This document shows, piece by piece, positions 1 through 6,844 of a DNA stretch of 10,396 nt. The position numbers were made by a program, and so were the translations under genes. The DNA lies in assembly GCA_022713905.1 (NCBI GenBank), contig JAIHTM010000170.1, positions 1 to 10,396 on the forward strand. Direction: 5' to 3'. This DNA comes from Collinsella sp. Its GTDB lineage: Bacteria; Actinomycetota; Coriobacteriia; Coriobacteriales; Coriobacteriaceae. Positions within the stretch are counted from its first letter, which is position 1; each line of letters begins with the position of its first letter. The notes beneath the pieces were generated by a model. It had not been told where the DNA came from. It did no database searches and saw only the letters and a program-made list of their open reading frames with translations.

Positions 1-1355
1 TTACAAACGTACATGCCGATAAGCAGAACGGACGCGCGAACGATGCGGCCGAGATTTCCGATGAAGAGGCATACGCCAAGCTCAAGGCAAAACGTGCCGA
101 ACGTCGGCGCAAAAAGCTGATTCGACGCGGTATTGCCGCCGGCGTCGTGGGTGCCATCGCGCTCATTGCCATTGTCGCAACCCTGGTTATCAATGCGCAG
201 CCACAGGGCGCTAGCGAGCCTGTGACCGACATGGTGACCGAGGGCACGTTTAGCACAACGGTCGAGGCGAAAGGCCAGCTCAAACCCATTTCATCCTCAG
301 TGGTCTCCCCTTCTGTCGACGGCACGGTCGATTCGATCAACGTGCAGGCAGGCCAATCCGTCAGCGAGGGCGACGTGCTTATGACCATTAAAAACGACGA
401 GCTCGATCGCAACGTTGCCGAGGCGCAGCGTGCAGTTGCAGCCGCCCAGGAAGACCTCACCAACGCGCAGAAAGCCGCCGCTGTCGCGCAGGCCACCCCA
501 ACGACGGACGTCGATGGAGCTTCCGCAGCGGCTGGCGTCTCTGACGCATCAGCGGACACGAACGCCGTATCGGCCGCGCAGCGCAGCCTCGCTTCGGCCC
601 AGGCAAACCTAGACCAGGCGAACGCCAAGGCCGCCAGTCGCACGGTCACGGCCCCGAGCTCGGGTAGCATCGTGGAGCTCAACGCCAAGGTGGGCGCTAC
701 GGTTACAGGCGGCATGATCATGGGCGAAAGCGATACGAGCGGCGGCAAGCAGTGCATGCAGATCGCCGACCTGTCAAAGATGAAGGTGACCGTGCAGGTG
801 GGCGAAAAGGACATCGCCAAGATCGCCGTTGGGCAGAGCGCCAACGTCACCTATCCCGCGTTTCCCGATATCGTGAGCCAGGGCACCGTCACGGCTATCG
901 CGTCGGTGGCAAACTCCGACGCCGCCAACGGTGGCGGCGGCAGCGTAACCTTTAACGTCGACATTCTCATCGAGGCGCCCGACGCGCGCCTGAAGCCCGG
1001 CATGACCGCCGAGGTCTCGGTAGTGACCGAGCAACTCGACGACGTGGTCATGGTACCGACGATGGCACTTATGACCGAAGATGGCGAGAACTATTACGTC
1101 AACGTTGCGACCGATGCCGAGGGCAAGCAAACCCGTCGCGTGAAGGTGACCGTCGTGACGCAAAACGACAACGAAGCCGTAGTCGGCAAGACACAGGTCA
1201 AGCACGACGACCAGGGCAACGAGATCAACCCCAACGTGCCGGTTACCAAGCTGCGCGATGGCGACACCCTCGTCATGGACACCGGAGCTGACGCAACAGC
1301 TGACGGCGGCCACAACGCGGATCCAGGCAGCATGTCTACCGACGAGGGTATGTAA
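1..1355 (+). CDS. HlyD/MacA-like ABC exporter adaptor (5' partial)
   Basis: This is a periplasmic-adaptor-type (membrane fusion) protein of a MacAB-like exporter. It is anchored in the cytoplasmic membrane and links the permease to the substrate outside the membrane. The frame is open from base 3 with no stop or good start, so the 5' end lies outside the window; about 450 residues are visible. A GTG at 147 falls inside the membrane helix and is not the start. In order: a charged cytoplasmic stretch rich in Lys and Arg (about 66-131), one membrane helix (about 132-190), a lipoyl-like half (VVSPSVDGTVDSINVQAG), a short Ala/Gln-rich coiled-coil hairpin (about 400-640), the second lipoyl half (RTVTAPSSGSIVELNAKVG), and beta-barrel segments including KPGMTAEVSVV. 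The hairpin carries an Ala/Thr/Asp-rich insert near its tip (about 490-565). The tail is acidic and low in complexity. The stop overlaps the next ATG (TAATG). The family assignment is firm; the substrate is unknown. Confidence 0.9.
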   Translation, partial: TNVHADKQNGRANDAAEISDEEAYAKLKAKRAERRRKKLIRRGIAAGVVGAIALIAIVATLVINAQPQGASEPVTDMVTEGTFSTTVEAKGQLKPISSSVVSPSVDGTVDSINVQAGQSVSEGDVLMTIKNDELDRNVAEAQRAVAAAQEDLTNAQKAAAVAQATPTTDVDGASAAAGVSDASADTNAVSAAQRSLASAQANLDQANAKAASRTVTAPSSGSIVELNAKVGATVTGGMIMGESDTSGGKQCMQIADLSKMKVTVQVGEKDIAKIAVGQSANVTYPAFPDIVSQGTVTAIASVANSDAANGGGGSVTFNVDILIEAPDARLKPGMTAEVSVVTEQLDDVVMVPTMALMTEDGENYYVNVATDAEGKQTRRVKVTVVTQNDNEAVVGKTQVKHDDQGNEINPNVPVTKLRDGDTLVMDTGADATADGGHNADPGSMSTDEGM

Positions 1356-2128
1356 TGCGTCCCGTCATCGACATTCGCAACGTGCACCGCATCTTTGAGA
1401 GCGAGGCCGGCTGCGCCCATATCCTGCACAACGTGAGCCTTGCGGTGATGAGCGGCGAATTCGTCGCTATTACCGGCCCTTCGGGCTCGGGCAAGTCAAC
1501 GCTCATGAACATCCTGGGCTGCCTGGACAAACCGACGGCGGGCGACTACTACCTGCAAGGGCTCAACGTGGCCGAGCTTGACGATGACGAGCTCACCGAA
1601 GTTCGCGCCCTGAGCATTGGCTTTGTCTTTCAGAGCTTCAACCTGCTGCCGCGCCTGTCGGTTATCGAAAACGTCATGCTGCCGCTGACCTACACCAATG
1701 TGCCTCGCAGCCAGCGCGAGATGCGCGCCGTGCACGCGCTGCAGGCCGTCACACTACCGGTCGACCACTGGGACCACCGCATATCCGAGCTCTCGGGCGG
1801 CCAGATGCAGCGTGTCGCCATCGCACGCGCCCTCGTCAATGACCCGCCCATCATTCTGGCCGATGAGCCAACGGGAAACCTAGACTCCGCCACTGGAGCG
1901 CTTGTGATGGAGACCTTCCATAGACTTCAGGAGCGCGGCAAAACCATCGTGCTTATCACACACGACCCCGGCATCGCCGCCGAGGCCGACCGTGCCGTGA
2001 CCATCCGCGACGGTCGCATTCACGACGGCGCGTATATTCCACATGCACCGCGGACCCTGCGCAGCGCCGTAGATAGCCTGCCCATGATTTCCGCCTCCGC
2101 CAACCCGCCGAAAGGAGAGATGGCATGA
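1355..2128 (+). CDS. MacB/LolD-type ABC transporter ATP-binding protein
   Basis: This 257-residue ATPase powers the exporter on the cytoplasmic face of the membrane. All ABC motifs are visible: Walker A GPSGSGKST (41-49), the Q-loop glutamine in FVFQSFN (Q93), signature LSGGQ (146-150) followed by MQRVAIARAL, Walker B IILADE (166-171) followed by PTGNLD, and the H-loop histidine in THD (H203). Its closest relatives by motif are the MacB ATPase domain and LolD-type ATPases. It is about 30 residues longer than a bare LolD-type domain because of a C-terminal tail after GRIHDGAY. The ATG overlaps the adaptor stop by one base, and its own TGA overlaps the permease ATG by four. The product should form a homodimer with two copies of the permease. 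In E. coli MacB this domain is fused to the permease; here the two are separate genes. Confidence 0.95.
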   Translation: MRPVIDIRNVHRIFESEAGCAHILHNVSLAVMSGEFVAITGPSGSGKSTLMNILGCLDKPTAGDYYLQGLNVAELDDDELTEVRALSIGFVFQSFNLLPRLSVIENVMLPLTYTNVPRSQREMRAVHALQAVTLPVDHWDHRISELSGGQMQRVAIARALVNDPPIILADEPTGNLDSATGALVMETFHRLQERGKTIVLITHDPGIAAEADRAVTIRDGRIHDGAYIPHAPRTLRSAVDSLPMISASANPPKGEMA

Positions 2129-3339
2129 GCGCCCGCGATCTCATCCAGGAAGCACTTTACTCGCTCGAGGCCAACAAGGGGCGCAGCCTGCTCACCTTCC
2201 TGGGCATTGTCATCGGCATCGCCTCGGTTATCGCCATGACTTCGCTCATCGGCGGCATCCAAAACAGCTTGGTCAACAGCCTGGGCCTCAATGCGGCACG
2301 CATGGTGCAAATCTATTCGTCGCAAGAACTCACCGATTCGGACATCGAGAAGCTTCAAAAACTGGTGCCGCAGATAGAGCAGATCGGCATTGTCGACAGC
2401 GCGTATACCGAGTACAAGACCGGCGATAAAAGCTATACCGTCATGGCACAAGGTGTCGATAGCGACATGCTCGACGCCGTGGGGGCCAGCAAGCTCGTTG
2501 CGGGGCGCACCTATTCCCAGGCCGAGTCCCAATCAGGCTCGCGCGTGGCGCTCATCAGCCGCAACGGCGCCGATCAGCTTTACGGCAACGAACAGGATGC
2601 GCTGGGGAAAACCATCAAGGTGTCCAACGGCGAGGTGCAGATTGTAGGCGTGATTGATGGCGGCAGCGACTCCATGGGCTCGCTCACGTTGTATATGCCA
2701 CGCGAAACCATCTCCGGCCTGTTTGGCGACGAGAATCCTTCATTCCCCAGCGTGACGGCACTTGCTGCCGAGGGCACGGACATGGACGAGCTCTGCAAGA
2801 CCATCGAGTCTAAGGTGCGTGCGATGAAGGGCATCTCGGAGGATGATGAGTACGACAGCGTATCGGCGACCTCCATGAAAAGCGCCATCGATGCACTCAA
2901 CTCGTTTATGGGCGCCTTCTCGCTCATCATGGGCGCTGTCGCCAGTATCTCACTGCTTGTCGGCGGAATCGGCATTATGAATATGATGCTTACCAACGTG
3001 ACTGAGCGCATCCGCGAGATCGGTATTCGCCGTGCCTTGGGCGCCAGTCGTCGCGATATCACCGCGCAGTTTTTGGCCGAGTCCTCGGCGCTGTGCGTCA
3101 CCGGTGGCCTGCTGGGTGTCCTGATTGGCTATCTGCTGGCCTGGGGCCTCGCGATGTTTGCCGCAGGATCAGGGGTTCTCAACGAGCTCGGTGCCAGTGG
3201 GCAGATCACACCGAGCTTTTCAATCGCCACGGTGCTGCTGGCCTTCGGCGTCTCCGTCGGCATCGGCGTAATCTTTGGCTTCTACCCCGCTCGCCGCGCG
3301 GCAAAGCTCAACCCGGTGGAGTGCCTACGCTACCAGTAA
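2125..3339 (+). CDS. MacB/FtsX-like ABC transporter permease
   Basis: This 404-residue permease has the MacB layout. One membrane helix lies near the N-terminus (about 22-44, LLTFLGIVIGIASVIAM), followed by an extracytoplasmic MacB_PCD-type domain (about 45-260) and three C-terminal helices (about 264-290, 322-347 and 365-388). The FtsX-family core GGIGIMNMMLTNVTERIREI lies at 280-299, followed by GIRRALGA, and the protein ends in the usual FYPARRAAKLNPVECLRY. The start is set by AAAGGAG at 2111-2117, seven bases before the ATG at 2125. A nearby ATG at 2120 meets a stop after one codon. As the last gene of the exporter block, it works with the ATPase and adaptor to move a substrate outward, perhaps a peptide, macrolide or other amphiphile. 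The substrate cannot be read from sequence. Confidence 0.94.
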   Translation: MSARDLIQEALYSLEANKGRSLLTFLGIVIGIASVIAMTSLIGGIQNSLVNSLGLNAARMVQIYSSQELTDSDIEKLQKLVPQIEQIGIVDSAYTEYKTGDKSYTVMAQGVDSDMLDAVGASKLVAGRTYSQAESQSGSRVALISRNGADQLYGNEQDALGKTIKVSNGEVQIVGVIDGGSDSMGSLTLYMPRETISGLFGDENPSFPSVTALAAEGTDMDELCKTIESKVRAMKGISEDDEYDSVSATSMKSAIDALNSFMGAFSLIMGAVASISLLVGGIGIMNMMLTNVTERIREIGIRRALGASRRDITAQFLAESSALCVTGGLLGVLIGYLLAWGLAMFAAGSGVLNELGASGQITPSFSIATVLLAFGVSVGIGVIFGFYPARRAAKLNPVECLRYQ

Positions 3340-3348
3340 GCCACCACC

Positions 3349-3421
3349 AACAAGTTGCGGTGAATTAGGGACTGGATGCTATCTAGCAGCAAAAACAGAC
3401 ACTATTTCACCGCAACTTATT
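3349..3421. repeat. Imperfect 26-bp inverted repeat (large hairpin)
   Basis: The arms are 3349-3374 and 3396-3421, with a perfect 13-bp core: AAGTTGCGGTGAA at 3352-3364 and its exact reverse complement at 3406-3418. Over 26 positions, 22 pair. The loop, 3375-3395, contains the short dyad TGCTA-TC-TAGCA. The element starts ten bases after the exporter permease stop and is AT-richer than the cob block beside it. It could end transcription of one or both convergent operons, but no T-run follows either arm, so a standard Rho-independent terminator is not supported. A dispersed REP-like or MITE-like palindrome is the alternative. The repeat is seen directly; its role is inferred. Confidence 0.8.
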
Positions 3422-3505
3422 GAAGGGCTGTTTGCGCCAGTTCTGGGCGTCGTCCTCGAGCTATTGGCGGATGACGGGCTTGTACGGGTCGAGCTTGCTC
3501 AAGGC
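3422..3505 (-). pseudogene. Fragment of an IS21-family IstA-like transposase
   Basis: Read on the minus strand in one frame, this stretch gives ALSKLDPYKPVIRQ, a TAG stop at 3463-3461, then LEDDAQNWRKQ. From general knowledge of IS21-family IstA proteins, a segment of the form KLDPYKP-x-I-x-x-WLEDD...WRKQ(RHTA) lies between the N-terminal helix-turn-helix and the DDE catalytic domain. The stop sits exactly where Trp is expected, consistent with a TGG to TAG change. The match ends at the CAG codon (3430-3428), six bases before the inverted repeat. About 28 codons remain, with no helix-turn-helix, DDE domain or IstB, so it cannot be functional. It could be a chance resemblance, but the length and order of matching residues make that less likely. 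Confidence 0.6.
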
Positions 3506-3548
3506 GCTTCTCCTCGCGGGCGGGAGGGCACGCAGGCGCGGCGAGCGC

Positions 3549-4322
3549 CTAGCGCGCGAACTCCCGTAAGAGCGCGTCTTCCACTTCCCGAAGCGAAAGG
3601 GCCCCGCCTCCCTCGGCGGGACGGGCGACCACGATACAGCGCGCTCCCACGTCGCGCGCGGAGGCGATCTTCTCGGCCGTGCCACCTACGGTTCCCGAGT
3701 CCTTGGTCACAAGCCACTGGGCGCCCACCTGCCGAAGCATCGCCTCGTTGAGCTCGCGGGTGAAGGGCCCCTGCATGCCGATGACGTGCGACGGCGAAAA
3801 CCCCGCGTCGATGCACTTCGTTATAGCACCGGGCAGCGGGAGCACACGCACGAAGAAGCGCTCCGCGAAATCGGCGACGCGCGTGTAGGGAGCAAGCTCC
3901 TTGCTCCCCGTCGTGAGAAGCGCGCGACCCGGGTTCTCGGAGAGAAAGCGCGCCGCGCAGGCGATCGACGCGACCGACACGACGCCTTTGGGCAGCGACT
4001 CGGCCGGGCGCGCAAGGCGCAGGCATCGTGCACCCACGGCGAGCGAAGCGGCTCGGATGTTGCCGCTTGCGAGCGTAGCGAAGGGGTGCGTGGCGTCGGC
4101 GACGATGCGCGCGCCGGAAAGCTCGCGCTCCATGTCGGCCTCGTCGAGCCTGCCCGCATGCACCTCGATGCCCGGAAGCTCGCCCAAAAGCTCGCCTCCG
4201 TACTCGGTTGCCGCGTAGGCACGGGCGGGGATTCCCGCCCCGCTCGCCCATTCGCACAGAAGGCGGCCCTCGGTGGTGCCGGCGAAGATGCGCAGCGCCG
4301 GCGCGGATGCGGGGGCCGTCAC
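3549..4322 (-). CDS. cobK: Precorrin-6A (cobalt-precorrin-6A) reductase
   Basis: CobK/CbiJ reduces one double bond of the precorrin-6A macrocycle with NAD(P)H during corrin ring synthesis. The product is 257 residues, a normal length for the family. Family motifs in order are IFAGTTEGRLL (12-22), ATEYGGELL, VADATHPFA, LLTTGSKELAPYT, VIGMQGPFT and WLVTKDSGTVGGTAEKI, ending in CIVVARP. I chose the GTG at 4322-4320 because the CobK-like sequence begins just after it and it overlaps the natural cbiC stop by four bases (GTGA). No strong ribosome binding site precedes it, so translation probably depends on coupling to upstream genes. The same frame stays open back to 4832 because of the cbiC lesion, so a fused product starting at the cbiC ATG is possible. 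The stop is TAG at 3551-3549. It is the last gene of the visible cob operon. Confidence 0.92.
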   Translation of the reverse strand: MTAPASAPALRIFAGTTEGRLLCEWASGAGIPARAYAATEYGGELLGELPGIEVHAGRLDEADMERELSGARIVADATHPFATLASGNIRAASLAVGARCLRLARPAESLPKGVVSVASIACAARFLSENPGRALLTTGSKELAPYTRVADFAERFFVRVLPLPGAITKCIDAGFSPSHVIGMQGPFTRELNEAMLRQVGAQWLVTKDSGTVGGTAEKIASARDVGARCIVVARPAEGGGALSLREVEDALLREFAR

Positions 4323-4832
4323 TTCGGGCCGCCTGGGCGCGTGATCTGGTAGAGCAGCGCGTTCATAATGGCGGCCGCCACGGTCGAGCCGCCCTTGCGA
4401 CCCCTCGCGACGATGGCCGGCACGCGTCGCGCGAGTAGCTCCTCTTTCGCCTCGACCACGTTCACAAACCCAACCGGCACCCCAACGACGAGCGCGGGCG
4501 CGATCTTCCCCGCGTCCATGAGCTCGGCGAGGCGCAGAAGTGCTGTGGGCCTGGCAGCCGATCTTCGCGAGCGCGGGCTTGCTTATGCCTGCGAGCGCCA
4601 TGTTCGTGTCGGTGAGCACCGTGGCCCCTGCGCGCAGTGCGTCGAGCGCACAGTGCGCGGCGTCATGGGTGAACACGAGGGAATCGGCGTACGAGAAGTC
4701 GGCAGTGGTGTGGATGACGCGCTTCACGACGGGCTCTTCGAGCGGCGGGAACGTGCGGCCGCCAAGCTCTTCGGTGATGATCTCGAAGCTGCGCCGCTCG
4801 ATGTCGCCGGGCGACATCTCCTTGGAATCCAT
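4319..4832 (-). pseudogene. cbiC: Precorrin-8X methylmutase, internal deletion and frameshift
   Basis: CbiC/CobH moves a methyl group from C-11 to C-12 to form (hydrogeno)cobyrinate. The N-terminal part, 4832 to about 4554, reads as intact CbiC for 93 residues, including RVIHTTADF with the catalytic-type histidine (H41) and LTDTNMALAGISKPALAKIGC. The C-terminal part, about 4549 to 4319, lies in a different frame and gives PTALLRLAELMDAGK, GVPVGFVNVVEAKEELL and ARGRKGGSTVAAAIMNALLY. Relative to the usual length of about 210 residues, roughly 40 are missing. The lost part normally holds the D-E-D-V, S-M and A-I-G-N-A stretches. The deletion length is not a multiple of three. The ATG abuts the cobO stop, with GGAG six bases and AAGGAG eleven bases upstream. 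The original stop is TGA at 4321-4319. No full-length CbiC can be made unless this is a sequence error. Confidence 0.85.
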
Positions 4833-5348
4833 CTAGTACTCCACTCCTTCCCTTGCACATATCCCCTGAGCATAGGGGTGTTTCTCGCACCGCATCTCGG
4901 TTATGTAGTCGGCCTTCTCCACGATCTTGCGGGAAGGCGCGCGCCCGGTGAGCGCTACTTCGACGCCGCGCGCGGACATATCGAGCGCGCGGTCCACGAG
5001 CGCCTCGTCGACAAGCCCCTTCGAAAGCGCGTCGAGCGCCTCGTCGAGCACGAGCAGCCCCTCCTGCGCGCCCTCGAGCTCGGCGAGCGCGGAAGCGAGG
5101 TTCCCATCGTGCAGCTCGCGCGTCGCGGCAAGTTCTTCCGACGTCATGGACCAGGTAAACTTGTCCGACGCCTTCCCCGCGAACACGGGCACGCCGAAAT
5201 GCTCGGCGAGCAGGCGCACCTCCCCGCTTTCGCCGTCTTTCAGGAACTGCACGACGACGACGCGGCGGCCTGCGGCGAGCATGCGAAGGGCGAGGCCCAT
5301 CGCCGCCGTGGTCTTGCCTTTGCCGTCGCCATGATACACGTGGATCAT
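4833..5348 (-). CDS. cobO: Cob(I)yrinic acid a,c-diamide adenosyltransferase
   Basis: This is the CobA/BtuR/CobO-type ATP:corrinoid adenosyltransferase, which attaches the 5'-deoxyadenosyl ligand to the cobalt of a cob(I)alamin-type substrate in the cytoplasm. The 171-residue product has a P-loop at its extreme N-terminus, GDGKGKTT (7-14), followed by LALRMLAAGRRVVVVQFLK. Further family segments are LLVLDEALDALSKGLVDE and VALTGRAPSRKIVEKADYIT. It ends in KHPYAQGICAREGVEY, close to the family's usual KHPYxxGxxAREGIEF end. It lacks the N-terminal extension of some proteobacterial members. The ATG overlaps the cobQ stop by four bases (ATGA), with GGAGG just upstream inside cobQ. The TAG stop directly abuts the cbiC ATG. 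It appears intact. Confidence 0.95.
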   Translation of the reverse strand: MIHVYHGDGKGKTTAAMGLALRMLAAGRRVVVVQFLKDGESGEVRLLAEHFGVPVFAGKASDKFTWSMTSEELAATRELHDGNLASALAELEGAQEGLLVLDEALDALSKGLVDEALVDRALDMSARGVEVALTGRAPSRKIVEKADYITEMRCEKHPYAQGICAREGVEY

Positions 5349-6844
5349 ACGCCCTCCTCGATAATGCGGTAGACATACTCCATGTCGAGCGCCCCGCGCA
5401 CGGAGTCGGCCAGGCGGTCGAACTCGCGCGCACGGTGATCGGCCGCGGACACCGCGCCCTCAGCACCCACGACGCTCTCGGGCAGGCCGCGCATGCGCGC
5501 GAGCGAGCGTGCGAGGGCGAGCGCCACCCCCGGTTCGTCGAACAGGCCGTGGAGATAGGTTCCGAACACGTTTCCGCAGGCCGCGCCTTCTGGTTTGCCG
5601 CCAATCGTGCCCGCAGGGGCGCAGAAGACGGTCGTTACGCCGTCGTGAATCTCGTACCCGCGCGCCGTCATGCCGTTCCACACCGAGAACGCGCCTTGGG
5701 CGCCCGTGATGCGCAGCTCCGACTGGGCGAGGCGCTTTTCCTCCTTGAACACCGTACTTGCAGGGATGAGCCCGAGCCCGCGCGCGGTGCCAGCGCCTTC
5801 CCTGCCATGCGGGTCGGAAAGCTCGTCTCCCAAAAGCTGGTAGCCTCCGCATATGCCGAGCACCGGCGTGCCCGCGCCCGAAAGCGCGCGTACACAGGCT
5901 CCGATGCCGCTAGCCGCAAGCCAGCGCGCGTCGTCGAGCGTGGCCTTCGAGCCGGGGAGCACCACCAGGTCGGGTCGGCCCAGATCGGTCGCAGAGGAAA
6001 CGTAGCGCACACCCACGCCGGGCACGCGCGAAAGCGGGTCGAAGTCGGTGAAGTTCGACAGATGCGGAAGGCGCACGACGGCGACGTCGATGACGCCACG
6101 CGCCTCGCGGGCAGATAGGCGCGGCGCGAGCGAGTCCTCGTCGTCCAGGTCGAGCGTAAGATACGGCACGACCCCCACGACGGGAACCCCGCACATCTTC
6201 TCGAGCGGGGCCAAACCCGGGCGCAGGATTTCCACATCGCCGCGGAACTTGTTCACCACAAGCCCCCGCAAAAGCGCGCGGTCCTCGGGTGCAAAGAGCG
6301 CGACCGTACCGTAGAGCTGGGCAAAGACCCCGCCTGGGTCGATGTCGCCCGCGAGCAGCACGGGGGAGGACACGGCGCGCGCGAGCCCCATGTTGACGAT
6401 GTCGTTTTCGGCAAGGTTGATTTCGACGGGGCTGCCGGCGCCCTCGATGACGATGACGTCGTTTTCCTCCGCGAGCGAATCGAACGCCTCCAAAATCTGC
6501 GGCATGAGCGCCTTCTTTCGCGCGAAGTAGTCCCTGGCGGCAAAGGCTCCCTGCGCCTTGCCGGCCACGATAAGCTGGCTTCGGTGGTCGCTTTCGGGCT
6601 TGAGCAGGATGGGGTTCATGCGCACGTCGGGCGCGATGCCACACGCCTCGGCCTGCATGATCTGGGCGCGCCCCATCTCGAGCCCGTCGGCCGTGACACC
6701 GCTGTTGAGCGCCATGTTCTGGCTCTTGAAGGGAGCCACGCGCAGGCCGTCCTGCGAAAGCACACGGCACAGCCCCGCCGCAAGCAGGCTCTTCCCCGCG
6801 TTCGACATGGTGCCCTGGATCATGATGGGCTTCGCCCTACCCAC
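5345..6844 (-). CDS. cobQ: Cobyric acid synthase, glutamine-hydrolysing
   Basis: CobQ/CbiP amidates the b, d, e and g side chains of adenosylcobyrinic acid a,c-diamide, using glutamine and ATP. From the chosen start it has 499 residues, typical for the family. The N-terminal dethiobiotin-synthetase-like domain carries GTMSNAGKS (11-19) and PFKSQNMALNSG, with VIVIEGAGSPVEINL and LAGDIDPGGVFAQLYG after it. The C-terminal class I glutamine amidotransferase domain carries the nucleophile in VLGICGGYQLLG (C332) and the histidine in FGTYLHGLFDEPG (H432). I chose GTG at 6844-6842 because AAGGAGG lies nine bases upstream (6860-6854). The frame also permits an ATG at 6877, which would add MAEARRRRSIP and lacks that support. 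The gene overlaps the cobD end by eight bases and the cobO start by four. Confidence 0.94.
   Translation of the reverse strand: MGRAKPIMIQGTMSNAGKSLLAAGLCRVLSQDGLRVAPFKSQNMALNSGVTADGLEMGRAQIMQAEACGIAPDVRMNPILLKPESDHRSQLIVAGKAQGAFAARDYFARKKALMPQILEAFDSLAEENDVIVIEGAGSPVEINLAENDIVNMGLARAVSSPVLLAGDIDPGGVFAQLYGTVALFAPEDRALLRGLVVNKFRGDVEILRPGLAPLEKMCGVPVVGVVPYLTLDLDDEDSLAPRLSAREARGVIDVAVVRLPHLSNFTDFDPLSRVPGVGVRYVSSATDLGRPDLVVLPGSKATLDDARWLAASGIGACVRALSGAGTPVLGICGGYQLLGDELSDPHGREGAGTARGLGLIPASTVFKEEKRLAQSELRITGAQGAFSVWNGMTARGYEIHDGVTTVFCAPAGTIGGKPEGAACGNVFGTYLHGLFDEPGVALALARSLARMRGLPESVVGAEGAVSAADHRAREFDRLADSVRGALDMEYVYRIIEEGV

Noticed and set aside
774..1313. Minus-strand frame (179 codons) opposite the adaptor gene
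   Set aside because: It has His/Val-rich shadow composition and no domain; the plus strand encodes a convincing adaptor.
147..1355. GTG at 147 as the start of the adaptor gene
   Set aside because: It falls inside the membrane helix, and the same frame is open upstream with a typical basic cytoplasmic stretch, so the gene is 5' truncated by the window edge.
3349..3421. Palindrome as a standard Rho-independent terminator
   Set aside because: Neither arm is followed by a T-run, and the stem is unusually long. A termination role remains possible but is not supported by the usual signal.
3275..3751. Plus-strand frame running from the permease end into the cob block
   Set aside because: It spans the palindrome, the transposase fragment and the antisense of cobK, and has no recognisable protein features.
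3549..4832. A true bifunctional CbiC-CobK enzyme
   Set aside because: The central part of the fused frame is nonsense, and the real CbiC C-terminus is readable in another frame over the same bases. The fusion is a by-product of a deletion.
4368..5372. Long plus-strand frame (334 codons) opposite cbiC and cobO
   Set aside because: It shows no recognisable domains and is rich in Arg and Ala as expected of a GC-rich shadow; the opposite strand has clear family motifs.
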